From: Geobacillus proteiniphilus
GTDB taxonomy: Bacteria > Bacillota > Bacilli > Bacillales > Anoxybacillaceae
Length of the DNA: 64,000 nt
Reading direction: 5' to 3'
Assembly: GCF_001908025.1 (NCBI RefSeq)
Contig: NZ_MQMG01000002.1
Coordinates: 62,001 to 126,000, forward strand
Below are positions 25,620-35,839 of this stretch, one piece after another. The first letter of the stretch is position 1, and every line of letters starts with the position of its first letter. The translations under genes were made by a program, and so were the position numbers. The notes under the pieces were generated by a model. The model was not told the DNA's origin and did not search any database. It was given only the letters and a program-made list of their open reading frames with translations.

Positions 25620-27077
25620 TTAGGACAGCAACTGCTTGAATCGATCAAATTGTTCAGCTACTTTCCCTTCTGGCTCCTTCGTCAGCAAGCTGACGATAAC
25701 AATCGCTGCCAAGCTGGCGGCAAAACCGGGGATCATTTCATACAACAGCCCTTTTAAGTAGGCGGATTGCGTCCAAAGAATGACCGTCAACGCCCCGGCA
25801 ACCATGCCGGCGAGCGCCCCCCATTTCGTCATCCGCCGCCAGAATAAGCTCAACAAAATGACCGGTCCGAATGACGCGCCAAAGCCCGCCCAGGCGTAGC
25901 CGACCAAGTTTAAAATCGTGTCGTTTTTCGTGTACGCCAACGCGGTCGCGACAACCGCAACAATAAGCACGGACAGGCGCCCGACAAAGACAAGCTCCTT
26001 ATCCGAAGCCGAGCGGCGGAACAGCACTTTATACAAATCTTCGGTCAGCGAGCTCGAGGTGACGAGCAGCTGGGATGAAATGGTGCTCATAATTGCGGCT
26101 AAAATCGCTGCCAGCAAAAACCCGGTAATAATCGGATGGAACAAAATGTGCCCGAGCTTAATAAATACCGTTTCCGGATCATCAAGCTTCATGCCGCGCT
26201 GCGAAAAGTAAGCGATTCCAAAAAGACCCGTCAACATCGCCCCAACAACGGAGAAAATCATCCAACCCATGCCGATGCGGCGGGCGCTTTTCATTTCTTT
26301 GACCGACTTAATAGCCATAAAGCGGACGATAATATGCGGCTGGCCAAAATAGCCGAGCCCCCAGGCGAATAACGAAATGATGCCGAGAAAACTCGTTCCT
26401 TTCCATAAATTCAACAAGTTTGGATCGATGTCGCGGATCGTCTCAATCGTATCCACTGGCCCGCCTGTATGGAACAGCGTCACCACCGGCACCAGAATCA
26501 ACGCAATGAACATAATCGTCCCTTGCACAAAATCCGTCCAGCTGACCGCCAAAAAGCCGCCAAACAGCGTGTAAGCGACCACAACGCCGCCGACGATCCA
26601 AAGTCCAGTATGGTAGCTGACGCCAAACGAGTTCTCAAACAACACGCCGCCCGAGACAAGGCCGGATGAGACGTAAAATGTAAAAAAGACCATGATAACG
26701 ATCCCGGACACCATCCGCAACAATTTCGTCCGATCGCCGAAACGGTGTTCCAAAAACTCGGGAATCGTAATCGAATCGTTCGCCACTTCTGTATAGACGC
26801 GCAAGCGCGGCGCAACGAACAGCCAATTTGCATAAGCGCCGAGCGTCAAGCCGATGACGATCCATGCGGCGCTCACTCCATCGATATACATCGCCCCCGG
26901 CAGCCCCATTAGCAACCAGCCGCTCATGTCGGAAGCCCCGGCGCTAAGCGCGGTCACCGCCGGCCCGAGCGTCCGGCCGCCAAGCATATAATCGGACAAA
27001 TTCGACGTCCGTTTATACGCCCAATAGCCGATCCACAGCATGCCAACTAAGTAGACAATGACTGAAAATAAAACCAT
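25620..27077 (-). CDS. putP: Sodium/proline symporter PutP
   Basis: SSS-family Na+ symporter of 485 residues with about 13 membrane segments. SDYMLGGRTLGPAVTALSAG lies in TM2 with ASDMSGWLLMGLPGA following, and the central signature GLGYFGQPHIIVRFMA is typical of proline carriers such as PutP and OpuE. The start at 27077 follows GGGGAG by 6 nt. No proline catabolic genes are nearby, so uptake for osmoprotection or nutrition cannot be told apart. Confidence 0.9.
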   Translation of the reverse strand: MVLFSVIVYLVGMLWIGYWAYKRTSNLSDYMLGGRTLGPAVTALSAGASDMSGWLLMGLPGAMYIDGVSAAWIVIGLTLGAYANWLFVAPRLRVYTEVANDSITIPEFLEHRFGDRTKLLRMVSGIVIMVFFTFYVSSGLVSGGVLFENSFGVSYHTGLWIVGGVVVAYTLFGGFLAVSWTDFVQGTIMFIALILVPVVTLFHTGGPVDTIETIRDIDPNLLNLWKGTSFLGIISLFAWGLGYFGQPHIIVRFMAIKSVKEMKSARRIGMGWMIFSVVGAMLTGLFGIAYFSQRGMKLDDPETVFIKLGHILFHPIITGFLLAAILAAIMSTISSQLLVTSSSLTEDLYKVLFRRSASDKELVFVGRLSVLIVAVVATALAYTKNDTILNLVGYAWAGFGASFGPVILLSLFWRRMTKWGALAGMVAGALTVILWTQSAYLKGLLYEMIPGFAASLAAIVIVSLLTKEPEGKVAEQFDRFKQLLS

Positions 27078-27407
27078 GTCGTGCTCCCCTTTCTTTGTTG
27101 TCTTGTTACCTGCACTCTTATCATAATGGAACAAATAATATTTATACAATAGTATTTATTTTTTTCCAAATCCGATAAAATAAAAGAATTTAAAAAAAGA
27201 TGTACAACACTCTCTCTTTCCGATATAATATTTAGTAAATTCAGAATCATACATAACTGCAGCTTCTTTTCATAAACATTATTTTATAAAAATTCAATTC
27301 GTTGTTATTTATCAGGATGATTCTATATAAAACCATTGATAAATACATATTTTTTGTATTAAGGAATGGATACCAAAATGTTCAAACAATTATTTTTATA
27401 AAACCTA

Positions 27408-27436
27408 TTGCATAATCGCAAAAATATTGATAGTAT
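27408..27436 (+). promoter_or_regulatory. SigA-type promoter of artJMP
   Basis: TTGCAT (27408-27413), a 17-nt spacer and TAGTAT (27431-27436), 45 bases before artJ. The ~400-bp region between putP and artJ is very AT-rich and contains an AATACA-N8-TGTATT dyad near 27343-27362. No riboswitch was recognised. Confidence 0.6.
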
Positions 27437-27480
27437 GATAATCGTTCATCGACAATGATTTCAAAGGGGGATTTTATAAT

Positions 27481-28296
27481 ATGTTGAAGAAAGGGTTGAT
27501 CGCAGTCGTCGTTGCTGCGTTGTTCATGGCGCTCGCCGCCTGCGGCGGCAAGTCAACGGAAACAAATTCGTCATCAGGCGGCGGTGGGGAAGCAAAGAAA
27601 AAAATCGTCGTCGGGACAGATGCGGCGTTTGCGCCGTTTGAGTATATGGAAAAAGGGAAAATCGTTGGGTTTGACGTCGATCTTCTCGATGCGGTCATGA
27701 AAGAAGCCGGCTTGGATTATGAATTGAAAAACGTCGGCTGGGATCCGCTGTTTGCCTCGCTGCAAAGCAAAGAGATCGACATGGGCATCTCCGGCATTAC
27801 GATTACGGATGAACGGAAACAAACGTATGACTTCTCGGCTCCATACTTTGAAGCAACACAGGTGATCTTAGTAAAAGAGGACAGCCCGGTGAAAAACGCT
27901 CTTGACTTAAAAGGCAAAACGATCGGCGTCCAAAACGCGACAACCGGTCAAGAAGCCGCAGAAAAACTGTTTGGCAAAGGCAATCATATTAAAAAGTTCG
28001 AGACAACCGTCGTCGCCATTATGGAAATGCTGAATGGCGGGGTGGATGCTGTCATCACCGACAACGCTGTCGCCAATGAATATGTAAAAAACAACCCAAA
28101 CAAAAAACTGAAAGTCATCGAAGATCCGAAAAACTTTGCTTATGAATATTACGGCATGATTTTCCCGAAAGACAGCGAACTGAAAGCGAAAGTGGATGAG
28201 GCATTAAAGAAAGTGATGGACAGCGGCAAATACGCTGAAATCTACAAAAAATGGTTTGGCAAAGAACCAAATATGGCACGCTTAAAACAACAATAA
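27481..28296 (+). CDS. artJ: Basic amino acid ABC transporter binding lipoprotein ArtJ
   Basis: Solute-binding lipoprotein of 271 residues. The lipobox is ALAACGG, followed by a Ser/Gly-rich linker to residue ~38. The ligand-binding domain (ITITDERKQTYDFSAPYF and GVQNATTGQEAAEKL) matches the polar amino acid family. The gene order binding protein-permease-ATPase and the sequence fit the Geobacillus stearothermophilus Art system, which binds arginine, lysine and histidine. AAAGGGGG precedes the ATG. Confidence 0.9.
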   Translation: MLKKGLIAVVVAALFMALAACGGKSTETNSSSGGGGEAKKKIVVGTDAAFAPFEYMEKGKIVGFDVDLLDAVMKEAGLDYELKNVGWDPLFASLQSKEIDMGISGITITDERKQTYDFSAPYFEATQVILVKEDSPVKNALDLKGKTIGVQNATTGQEAAEKLFGKGNHIKKFETTVVAIMEMLNGGVDAVITDNAVANEYVKNNPNKKLKVIEDPKNFAYEYYGMIFPKDSELKAKVDEALKKVMDSGKYAEIYKKWFGKEPNMARLKQQ

Positions 28297-28307
28297 ACGC
28301 ACGAACT

Positions 28308-28347
28308 TAGAAAAATGCGTAACTGCCAGCAAGTTACGCATTTTTCG
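28308..28347 (+). terminator. Attenuator between artJ and artM
   Basis: AAAATGCGTAACT-N6-AGTTACGCATTTTT hairpin with a T run. It would keep the binding protein more abundant than the membrane subunits. Confidence 0.85.
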
Positions 28348-28365
28348 TAGAGAAAGGTGAGATCG

Positions 28366-29022
28366 ATGGATTTTCGTTTTGATATTATTGTTGAATACGC
28401 CCCCTACTTTTTCCAAGGACTACTTGCGACGATTGGCGTGTCACTAGTCGGCATCATCTTCGGCCTCATCCTCGGCTTGTTCATCGGACTTGGCAAAATG
28501 GCAAGCCACCCCATTGTCCGCTGGCCGTTTGTCTGGTATATCAACTTTTTCCGCGGCACGCCGCTTGTCGTGCAAATTTTGCTCGTCCATTTCGGCGTCA
28601 TGCCGCTTCTATTCGCTCAGCCAAATGCGATCGTTTCTTTAGCTGTTGCACTTTCGCTCAACTCCGCCGCGTATGTCGCGGAAATTTTCCGCGCCGGCAT
28701 CCAGTCCATCGACAAAGGGCAAATGGAAGCAGCCCGTTCGCTTGGCATGACGCACGCCCAGGCTATGCGCTACATCATTTTGCCGCAGGCGTTAAAGCGA
28801 ATGATCCCGCCGTTTGCCAACGAATTTATTGTCTTGATTAAAGACTCGTCGCTTGGGATGGTCATCGCCGCCCCGGAAATCATGTACTGGGGGAAAGCAG
28901 CGGCCGGCGAGTATTACCGCGTCTGGGAGCCGTATTTAACAGTCGCATTTGTCTATCTCGTTTTGACGCTGTCGTTAAGCAAATTGTCACATTACCTTGA
29001 AAGGAAGTATTCAACCTCATGA
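28366..29022 (+). CDS. artM: Amino acid ABC transporter permease ArtM
   Basis: His/Glu/Gln/Arg-family permease of 218 residues with about five membrane segments. The EAA loop [20 protein letters not shown] and the motif [17 protein letters not shown] are conserved. The start at 28366 is 5 nt after AAAGGTGA-type sequence. It overlaps artP by 4 bases (ATGA). It probably forms a homodimer with two ArtP subunits. Confidence 0.93.
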   Translation: MDFRFDIIVEYAPYFFQGLLATIGVSLVGIIFGLILGLFIGLGKMASHPIVRWPFVWYINFFRGTPLVVQILLVHFGVMPLLFAQPNAIVSLAVALSLNSAAYVAEIFRAGIQSIDKGQMEAARSLGMTHAQAMRYIILPQALKRMIPPFANEFIVLIKDSSLGMVIAAPEIMYWGKAAAGEYYRVWEPYLTVAFVYLVLTLSLSKLSHYLERKYSTS

Positions 29023-29741
29023 TCGACGTGCGCCAGTTGAAAAAATCGTTTGGATCGCTCGAAGTGCTGAAAGGGATCAACGCCCACATCCGCGAAGGGG
29101 AAGTGGTCGTTGTCATCGGGCCATCCGGTTCAGGGAAATCGACGTTTTTGCGCTGCTTAAACTTGCTTGAAGATTTCGATGAAGGCGAAATTATCATTGA
29201 TGGCATCAACTTAAAAGCGAAAGACACGAACTTAAACAAAGTGCGTGAAGAAGTGGGCATGGTGTTCCAACGCTTTAACTTGTTTCCGCACATGACGGTG
29301 TTGAACAATATCACGCTGGCACCGATGAAAGTGCGCAAATGGCCGCGTGAAAAAGCAGAGGCGAAGGCGATGGAGCTGCTCGCCAAAGTCGGTTTGCAAG
29401 ATAAAGCGCACGCCTATCCGGATTCTCTCTCCGGCGGACAGGCGCAACGCGTTGCCATTGCCCGGGCGCTCGCCATGGAACCAAAAATCATGCTGTTTGA
29501 CGAGCCGACATCAGCGCTTGACCCGGAAATGGTCGGGGAAGTGCTCTCGGTCATGAAGCAGCTGGCCAATGAAGGGATGACGATGGTTGTCGTCACCCAT
29601 GAAATGGGCTTTGCCCGCGAAGTCGGCGACCGCGTCCTGTTTATGGACGGCGGTTGCATCGTCGAAGAAGGGAAGCCGGAAGACTTGTTCGACCGCCCGC
29701 AGCACGAGCGGACGAAAGCGTTTTTGTCAAAAGTATTGTAA
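29019..29741 (+). CDS. artP: Amino acid ABC transporter ATPase ArtP
   Basis: ABC ATPase of 240 residues powering ArtJM. Walker A is [11 protein letters not shown], the Q loop lies in [12 protein letters not shown], the signature is [15 protein letters not shown], Walker B is [12 protein letters not shown] and the switch His is in [10 protein letters not shown]. All are intact. It is translationally coupled to artM, and a terminator follows directly. Confidence 0.95.
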   Translation: MIDVRQLKKSFGSLEVLKGINAHIREGEVVVVIGPSGSGKSTFLRCLNLLEDFDEGEIIIDGINLKAKDTNLNKVREEVGMVFQRFNLFPHMTVLNNITLAPMKVRKWPREKAEAKAMELLAKVGLQDKAHAYPDSLSGGQAQRVAIARALAMEPKIMLFDEPTSALDPEMVGEVLSVMKQLANEGMTMVVVTHEMGFAREVGDRVLFMDGGCIVEEGKPEDLFDRPQHERTKAFLSKVL

Positions 29742-29744
29742 AAC

Positions 29745-29777
29745 GCGTCTTGCCGTGAATCGGCAAGGCGCTTTTTG
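29745..29777 (+). terminator. Terminator of artJMP
   Basis: GCGTCTTGCCG-TGAAT-CGGCAAGGCGC followed by TTTTTG. Confidence 0.88.
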
Positions 29778-29956
29778 TAGTTGGCGCAAGGCCGCGCTCT
29801 CATCTATGGCCATCGGCCAGCATTCGCTGATTATGGAGCAAGCAAAGGCAAACCCGGCTGGCCAAAAACAAAAAAACGCGCCAGTCAGCCTTCAAACGGG
29901 CCCAGCCAAAGCGTTGCAGTCCATCCGTTCCCAAAACACCAACGCTCCCTCATTAT

Positions 29957-29991
29957 GAAAAAAAGCCGGCCTGCCATGAGGCCAGCTCCAC
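29957..29991 (-). terminator. Terminator of qoxABCD
   Basis: On the minus strand AGCTGGCCT-CATGGC-AGGCCGGCT followed by seven T residues, just past the qoxD stop. Confidence 0.88.
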
Positions 29992-29992
29992 T

Positions 29993-30292
29993 TTACAACA
30001 CAAACTGCATCACCCAAATCGAACCGGCGACAACGACAATGGCGATAAAGAAGCTGTACGCCATGTTGAATGTTTGAATGCGGCCGCTGTCGCTTTCGTT
30101 GACGTGCATGAACATAAACAGCTGCAAGCTTGCTTGAATCACAGCAAACACGACTATGATGACAATGACCGCTTTGAGCGGTAGCCCGGATGAGAGCGCC
30201 ACCCAAAGGGCGGCAAACGTCAAGACGAGCGAAAGAACAAAACCGATAATATGTTTCCAAGGAAATGATTCGTGATGGCCGTTCGCGCCCAT
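29993..30292 (-). CDS. qoxD: Cytochrome aa3 quinol oxidase subunit IV
   Basis: Small membrane subunit of 99 residues with three predicted helices, for example HIIGFVLSLVLTFAALWVAL. It is the last gene of the qox operon and starts 1 base after qoxC ends. The family stabilises the oxidase complex and has no catalytic residues. Confidence 0.92.
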   Translation of the reverse strand: MGANGHHESFPWKHIIGFVLSLVLTFAALWVALSSGLPLKAVIVIIVVFAVIQASLQLFMFMHVNESDSGRIQTFNMAYSFFIAIVVVAGSIWVMQFVL

Positions 30293-30293
30293 G

Positions 30294-30908
30294 TTACATC
30301 ACCATCCCTAGCAAATAGACGAGCGTGAAAATGAAAATCCAGACGACGTCTAAAAAGTGCCAATACAAGCTGACGATAAATACTTTCCGCGCTGTTTTCG
30401 GCGTAAAGCCGCGCTGGAGGAGCTGGATGATGATCAAAATCATCCAGCCAATTCCTAGACTGACGTGGGCGCCGTGCGTGCCGACGAGCACGAAAAAGCT
30501 CGATAAAAACGCGCTCGTCTGCATCGTCGCCCCTTCATGGACGTAATGGATGAACTCGCGAATTTCAAACGCGATAAACCCTGCACCAAGCAACAGCGTG
30601 ACAAGCAGCCAAGCCAGCAGCCCGGCGAGCCGGCCGCGGCGCATTTCAAAAATAGCCAGCCCGCACGTAAAACTGCTTGTTAAAAGCAACAACGTCTCGA
30701 TGAGAACGTCCTTGACTTCAAACAATTCGCTTGCCGTCGGCCCGGAGCCGGTCCGTTGGAACAAGACGAGATAGGTGGCAAACAAGGTCGCAAACAACGC
30801 GACTTCCGCCCCGAGGAAAATCCAAAAGCCCAATATGTTCAACCGACTCTCTTGTGTCCGATACTCCAGCGGCAGCGTTTCATCATAACGGTGTGCAACT
30901 TCTCCCAT
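30294..30908 (-). CDS. qoxC: Cytochrome aa3 quinol oxidase subunit III
   Basis: Five-helix subunit of 204 residues. NILGFWIFLGAEVALFATLF starts TM1, and GTHGAHVSLGIGWMILI and YWHFLDVVWIFIF are subunit III signatures. It lies between qoxB and qoxD with gaps of 1-3 bases, so the genes are tightly coupled. Confidence 0.94.
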   Translation of the reverse strand: MGEVAHRYDETLPLEYRTQESRLNILGFWIFLGAEVALFATLFATYLVLFQRTGSGPTASELFEVKDVLIETLLLLTSSFTCGLAIFEMRRGRLAGLLAWLLVTLLLGAGFIAFEIREFIHYVHEGATMQTSAFLSSFFVLVGTHGAHVSLGIGWMILIIIQLLQRGFTPKTARKVFIVSLYWHFLDVVWIFIFTLVYLLGMVM

Positions 30909-30911
30909 TCG

Positions 30912-32858
30912 TTACGCCCCCTTTCGCGCCGCCCGCTCCATCCGTTTAATCTCATCGATCGGAATATAGTAGCCATCATCATCTTCAAATGAGCGGAGGA
31001 TAAGCCCAAGCACAATGAACAAGGCACCGACAATCGCCAACGCAAACCATTTGAACACGAGGCCGAACCCGGCGACGAAAAACGCCACCGACATCCAAAA
31101 CGGGCGCCCTGAGTTGCTTGGCATATGGATCGGCTTCAAGTCTTCTTCTTTCACTTGGAAGCCGCCATATTTTTTCTTCATCACCCAATACGCATCCAAA
31201 TCTTCGACAACCGGCGTCACCGGGAAGTTATAATGCACCGGCGGCGACGCGGTCGCCCACTCGAGCGTCCGCCCATTCCACGGGTCACCGGTCATGTCGC
31301 GCTCGCCGTAGCGGGCGCTGTAGTAAATGTTATAGCAAAGCACAATGAACCCGATGCCCATCAAGGCCGCCCCAACCGTCGCCACGACGTTCAGCGGCGT
31401 CCAGCCGAGACCTTCTGAGTACGTGTACATGCGGCGCGTCATCCCCATCAGCCCGAGGAAATACATCGGGAAGAAGCAGATGTTAAAGCCGATCATAAAC
31501 AGCCAAAACGTCCATTTGCCGAGCCGCTCGTTTAAAATATGGCCAAACATTTTCGGATACCAGTAATGCAAGCCGGCAAAGCAGGCGAACACCGTACCGG
31601 CAATCAACACATAATGGAAGTGGGCGATGAGAAAATAGCTGTTATGGTATTGGTAATCGGCCGCCGCCATCGCCAGCATGACGCCCGTCACGCCGCCGAT
31701 GACAAAGTTCGGGATGAACGCCAGCGACCAAAGCATCGCTGTCGTAAAGCGAATTTTTCCTTTCCGCAGCGTAAACAGCCAGTTGAAAATTTTCACCCCG
31801 GTCGGAATGGCGATCGCCATCGTCGTAATCGAGAAGGCGGAGTTCACTGCCGGGCCGGCACCCATCGTAAAGAAGTGGTGCACCCAAACGATAAAGCTCA
31901 GGAAAGCAATGCCGACGATCGAACCGACCATCGCTTTATAACCGAACAGACGCTTCCCGGCAAACGTGCTGACGACTTCCGAGAAGATGCCGAATGCCGG
32001 CAAAATGACGATATATACTTCCGGGTGGCCCCAAATCCAGAACAAGTTCGCCCATAACATCGACATGCCGCCGTTGGCCATCGTGAAAAACTGCGTATCA
32101 AACAGCCGGTCAAACGTCATTAACGCCAACGCGACCGTCAATACCGGGAAAGCGAAAATAATGAGCACGCACGTAATGAGAATCGTCCACGTAAACATCG
32201 GCATGCGCATCAATGTCATGCCCGGCGCGCGCATTTTTAAAATCGTGACAAGGAAGTTGATCCCTGTCATCAACGTCCCGATCCCGGAAATTTGCAAGGC
32301 AACGGCATAGTAATTGTTGCCGACGCCATGGCTGAATTCGTTGCTGGCAAGCGGGAAGTACGCCGTCCAACCGGCATCCGGCGATCCGCCGATGACGAAC
32401 GAAATGTTAAACAGCAACGCGCCGAAGAAAAAGAGCCAAAAGCTTAACGCATTCAAATATGGAAAAGCGACGTCACGCGCCCCGATTTGCAGCGGAACGA
32501 CAATGTTCATCAAACCGATGATGAACGGCATCGCCATAAACAAAATCATAATCGTCCCGTGCGTCGTGAAAATTTCATTGTAATGTTGCGCGTCAAGAAA
32601 CTTCATGTTCGGCGCGGTCAGCTGCGCCCGCATCAAAAGCGCATCGACGCCGCCGCGGAACAGCATAAGCACCGCGCAAATAATGTACATGACGCCGATT
32701 TTTTTATGGTCCACCGTCGTGAGCCATTCGTTCCACAGCCATTTCCACTTTTTAAAATATGTCAACACGAACACAATGCCGACCATCGTCAAGACGATGG
32801 CGACATCGGCCGCATAAATAAGCGGCTCACCAGTGACAAAAAACTCGCTCCACTTCAT
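30912..32858 (-). CDS. qoxB: Cytochrome aa3 quinol oxidase subunit I
   Basis: Catalytic heme-copper subunit of 648 residues with about 14-15 membrane segments. The low-spin heme His lies in [11 protein letters not shown]. The Cu-B/Tyr motif is in [17 protein letters not shown], the HH pair in [12 protein letters not shown], and heme ligands in [13 protein letters not shown]. It reduces oxygen to water while pumping protons, using electrons from menaquinol. Confidence 0.96.
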   Translation of the reverse strand: MKWSEFFVTGEPLIYAADVAIVLTMVGIVFVLTYFKKWKWLWNEWLTTVDHKKIGVMYIICAVLMLFRGGVDALLMRAQLTAPNMKFLDAQHYNEIFTTHGTIMILFMAMPFIIGLMNIVVPLQIGARDVAFPYLNALSFWLFFFGALLFNISFVIGGSPDAGWTAYFPLASNEFSHGVGNNYYAVALQISGIGTLMTGINFLVTILKMRAPGMTLMRMPMFTWTILITCVLIIFAFPVLTVALALMTFDRLFDTQFFTMANGGMSMLWANLFWIWGHPEVYIVILPAFGIFSEVVSTFAGKRLFGYKAMVGSIVGIAFLSFIVWVHHFFTMGAGPAVNSAFSITTMAIAIPTGVKIFNWLFTLRKGKIRFTTAMLWSLAFIPNFVIGGVTGVMLAMAAADYQYHNSYFLIAHFHYVLIAGTVFACFAGLHYWYPKMFGHILNERLGKWTFWLFMIGFNICFFPMYFLGLMGMTRRMYTYSEGLGWTPLNVVATVGAALMGIGFIVLCYNIYYSARYGERDMTGDPWNGRTLEWATASPPVHYNFPVTPVVEDLDAYWVMKKKYGGFQVKEEDLKPIHMPSNSGRPFWMSVAFFVAGFGLVFKWFALAIVGALFIVLGLILRSFEDDDGYYIPIDEIKRMERAARKGA

Positions 32859-32875
32859 CCTTCGTTCCTCCTTTC

Positions 32876-33781
32876 CTACTCCCCATGATGGTGACTGTTT
32901 GTCATCGCTTCATCGCTTTGATCGTCGTTTTTCATTGGCTTTCCATCTGCATGATGGCTGTTTTGTTTCGCATGGTCAATCCATTCTAAGTGGGTGTTCG
33001 AAAACGTCATTCGCCCAACAAGCCCCGGTTTTAAAATTTGTGTATATTTTTTCTCATCGAGCTTCGGGGCGGTTTGTTTCACTTCATTCACCCATTTTCG
33101 GAAGTCATCTCCCGTTTGTGCGACGACCTCAAACTCCATATGGGCGAACTTTTCCCCGGAAAAGTTGGCGCTCCGCCCCATGTAGGAACCGGGCTTGTCG
33201 GCTTGCAAGATCAGCTCTGTCTCCATGCCGTCCATCGCATATTTTTGCCCGCCTAATTCCGGCACCCAAAACGAGTTCATCGGTCCGACCGAAGTCAGCT
33301 TAAACTTGACCGGCACACCGGCCGGAATATGGACGTAGTTGACCGTTTCAATGTTTTCTTCCGGATAGCTGAAAATCCATTTCCAGTTCGCCGCCGTCAC
33401 ATGAATCGTGATCGGTTCAACTTTCTCGGTCGGCGGCTTTTCCAACGCAAACGTCGCCTTCACTGTCGGAACAGCGAGCGCAGCGACGATCAAAATCGGA
33501 ATGGCCGTCCAGACGACTTCAAGCAGCGTGTTCCCTTCCTCATCCGGCGGCTCATAGCCGGCATTTTCCGGCTTCTCGCGATAACGAATGAGAAAAACGG
33601 CAAATAACGTAAATACAACAACAATAATGAACAACATAAAGCCGACCGACCACATGATCAAATCATACTGCATGCGCGCCACCGGCCCTTGCGGATTGAG
33701 CACAGCTGTGCGCTCCACGCAGCCCCCAAGCAAAAACAAAAGCGGCAAAACCAGCACCGCGCGCCATCTCGCCCGTTTCAT
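32876..33781 (-). CDS. qoxA: Cytochrome aa3 quinol oxidase subunit II
   Basis: Membrane-anchored lipoprotein of 301 residues with the lipobox LLGGC and two transmembrane helices. The cupredoxin-like domain lacks the Cys pair of a CuA site (the stretch reads [15 protein letters not shown]), so this is a quinol rather than cytochrome c oxidase. The C-terminus is polar and His-rich, ending TNSHHHGE. The start at 33781 follows GGGAGG by 10 nt; an ATG at 33829 lacks a ribosome site. Confidence 0.93.
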   Translation of the reverse strand: MKRARWRAVLVLPLLFLLGGCVERTAVLNPQGPVARMQYDLIMWSVGFMLFIIVVVFTLFAVFLIRYREKPENAGYEPPDEEGNTLLEVVWTAIPILIVAALAVPTVKATFALEKPPTEKVEPITIHVTAANWKWIFSYPEENIETVNYVHIPAGVPVKFKLTSVGPMNSFWVPELGGQKYAMDGMETELILQADKPGSYMGRSANFSGEKFAHMEFEVVAQTGDDFRKWVNEVKQTAPKLDEKKYTQILKPGLVGRMTFSNTHLEWIDHAKQNSHHADGKPMKNDDQSDEAMTNSHHHGE

Positions 33782-33910
33782 CGCTATCGGTCCTCCCTCT
33801 TCCGCCCCAGCCATTTTGGGGCCTTCCATGCATTTTCTTCTGTCTCTACCATATCAAAATTGAAAATGTTTGAAACGAACGAGCGAAAAAGTTCATAAAT
33901 CGGCAAAACA

Positions 33911-33943
33911 TTTGTCACAAACTGTTCAATCATTGTTCAACAA
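33911..33943 (-). promoter_or_regulatory. Paired TTTGT repeats upstream of qoxA, candidate ResD-type sites
   Basis: On the minus strand, TTTGTTGAA and TTTGTGACA occur in direct orientation about 23 bases apart. Both resemble the ResD recognition motif TTTGTGAAT. They lie about 130-160 bp before the qoxA start. Assignment rests on motif resemblance only. Confidence 0.35.
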
Positions 33944-34015
33944 ATCGCCACTTGTTTTCCTCGATTAGGGAAATATTGATGAGGAAGGGGAGTTGCGGAA
34001 AAATACGCCATAACA

Positions 34016-34055
34016 AAAACAGCCGGATTCCTTATTGAAAGGAGCCCGGCTGTCC
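34016..34055 (-). terminator. Terminator overlapping the end of the trmH-type gene
   Basis: On the minus strand ACAGCCGG-N20-CCGGCTGT followed by TTTTTG. The stop codon of the gene lies in the loop. Confidence 0.7.
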
Positions 34056-34775
34056 TCCGTTGTTTTGTATTGTATATCCTTGTTGTTCCAATTGTTTGCG
34101 GATTCGTGGATTTAACGTTTGCCACATCCACTGTTCATACAACACCTTTTTCTCCCCGGACGATAAATAGTAGCGCTCCCCTGCCTGGCGGCGCGCCCGC
34201 TCGGTGACATCATAGAGCGCCAACGCCGCGGCGACGGAAATGTTAAAGCTTTGCACAAAGCCGTACATCGGAATGACAAACGTTCCGTCCGCCAAGCGGA
34301 GCGCCTCTTCCGACACGCCGCTATGCTCGTTGCCAAACAACAACGCCGTCGGTCGGGACAGATCGATGTCGGAAAGCGGAATCGTCCCCTCGCCGAGATA
34401 GCTTGCATACACTTGATACCCTTGCTGTTTCAAGTCGGCAATGGCCGTTTTGATATCTGGCTTATGGCGGAGCGTCAGCCACTGATCGGCATAGCGCGTC
34501 ACAAGCCGGTTCGGCGAAAACGGCGCCTTTCCAGTCACAATATGAACGTCTTGAACGCCAAATGCCTCGGCCGTCCGCAGCACCGCTGCTTGGTTGTGTG
34601 GGTCATCGACCGCTTCGATCAAGACGGTAATATAGCGGGTGCGCTCGTTCAAAACCTCATACATCCGCTTCAACCGCCTCGGCAAAATCATTTCCCAAAC
34701 CGGACGCGTCGATTCGGTGAGCAGTCCTTCGTGCTGCAGCTGTTCAAGAAACGCTTTCGCTTCCCGTTCTTCCAT
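34032..34775 (-). CDS. trmH: TrmH/SpoU-family RNA 2'-O-methyltransferase
   Basis: SPOUT methyltransferase of 247 residues. Motif 1 is in DDPHNQAAVLRTAEAFG, motif 2 in TALLFGNEHSGVSEEAL and motif 3 in IPMYGFVQSFNISVAAALAL. The C-terminal extension (SGEKKVLYEQWMWQTLNP) is typical of tRNA Gm18 methyltransferases, so tRNA position 18 is the likely target. GAGGGTGA precedes the ATG. It stands alone. Confidence 0.85.
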   Translation of the reverse strand: MEEREAKAFLEQLQHEGLLTESTRPVWEMILPRRLKRMYEVLNERTRYITVLIEAVDDPHNQAAVLRTAEAFGVQDVHIVTGKAPFSPNRLVTRYADQWLTLRHKPDIKTAIADLKQQGYQVYASYLGEGTIPLSDIDLSRPTALLFGNEHSGVSEEALRLADGTFVIPMYGFVQSFNISVAAALALYDVTERARRQAGERYYLSSGEKKVLYEQWMWQTLNPRIRKQLEQQGYTIQNNGGQPGSFQ

Positions 34776-34937
34776 ACATCATCACCCTCTGCCTGCGTAT
34801 CTCGCGTTTCCCATTGTACAGAATAGCATTATACCGAGGCAATTCCTATATTTTTAAATACTATTCATATTATTCTATATATAGTATTTGAAAATATTGA
34901 TCATTTACAAACCGGTTTTATATCGATTAGTATTATG

Positions 34938-34952
34938 ATGTAAGCGCTTTAA
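34938..34952 (+). promoter_or_regulatory. cre-like CcpA site upstream of the permease fragment
   Basis: ATGTAAGCGCTTTAA matches WTGNAANCGNWWNCA at all but one position. It lies about 50 bases before the start, downstream of a TTTACA / TTAGTA promoter-like pair (17-nt spacer), a place where CcpA usually represses. Confidence 0.5.
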
Positions 34953-35003
34953 AAATCCTTTTTCAAAAAATATTCTTTATTATTGGATGAAGGAGGAGAA
35001 ACA

Positions 35004-35690
35004 ATGGAGCAAAAACAGCCGCAATTGCATCGGGGATTGGAAGAACGGCACATCTCGCTCATGTCGCTCGGTGCAGCGATCGGCGTCGGCTTATTCCTCG
35101 GTTCGGCGTCCGCGATTGAAATGGCCGGGCCGGCGATTTTGCTCGGCTATGCAGTCATCATCAACTTTGTCGTCTTGACCGCCGCCTTGTCGTCGTGCAA
35201 CAGCGGCATTTTCAGCACCAGCCGGATGCTGTTTAACCTTGCTGAACAGCAAGAAGCGCCGAGCGCATTCGGCCGGCTGACGAAACGCGGCATTCCGGGC
35301 GCCGCCTTGATCGCCACTGCGCTTGTCATGCTTGTCGGCGTATATTTGAACTACGTATCGGAAAAAGTGTTCCAATGGGTGACAAGCATCGCCACATTCG
35401 GCGCCATTTGGACGTGGGCGGTAATTTTGCTGTCCCAGCTGAAATTCCGCAAACAGTTGAGCGCGGAACAAGCACAACGTCTCACGTTCAAACTTCCGCT
35501 TCATCCGTACAGCTCATACGTGTCGCTTGCCTTTTTGATCGGCGTTGCCGCCCTAATGGCGTATTTCCCGGATACGCGCATCGCCTTGATCATCGGCCCG
35601 GCCTGGCTGCTGCTTTTGACGGCAGTATACTTCGCCAAAGGAATGCATCGTCGCCAGCATGGCCAAGCCGAAGAAAAGCAAGCTGGATGA
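35004..35690 (+). pseudogene. Amino acid permease with internal in-frame deletion
   Basis: APC/AAT-family permeases normally have about 450-470 residues and 12 membrane segments; this frame has 228. The N-terminus (LEERHISLMSLGAAIGVGLF) is normal through TM1 to AGPAILLGYAV. The next residues, IINFVVLTAALSSCNSGIFS, belong to the TM8 region, and the rest to the C-terminus is normal. So roughly 230 residues covering TM2-TM7 are missing without a frameshift. Promoter, cre-like site, ribosome site and terminator remain. Transport function is unlikely. Confidence 0.82.
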
Positions 35691-35703
35691 CAAGTCCGAT
35701 CAA

Positions 35704-35742
35704 AAGAGAGGGTGTCCCAATCCTTGCGGGACACCCTCTTTA
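35704..35742 (+). terminator. Terminator after the permease fragment
   Basis: AGAGGGTGTCCC-N9-GGGACACCCTCT followed by TTATAAA. One of the GGTGTCCC-type hairpins. Confidence 0.8.
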
Positions 35743-35839
35743 TAAAACAAAAAGCAGGAAATGTGCGATCGCAGACGCCATCCTTTCGATCGGTGTATTT
35801 CCGTTTGGATCATGGCCCCGCTTTCCCCCTCCAATCCTT

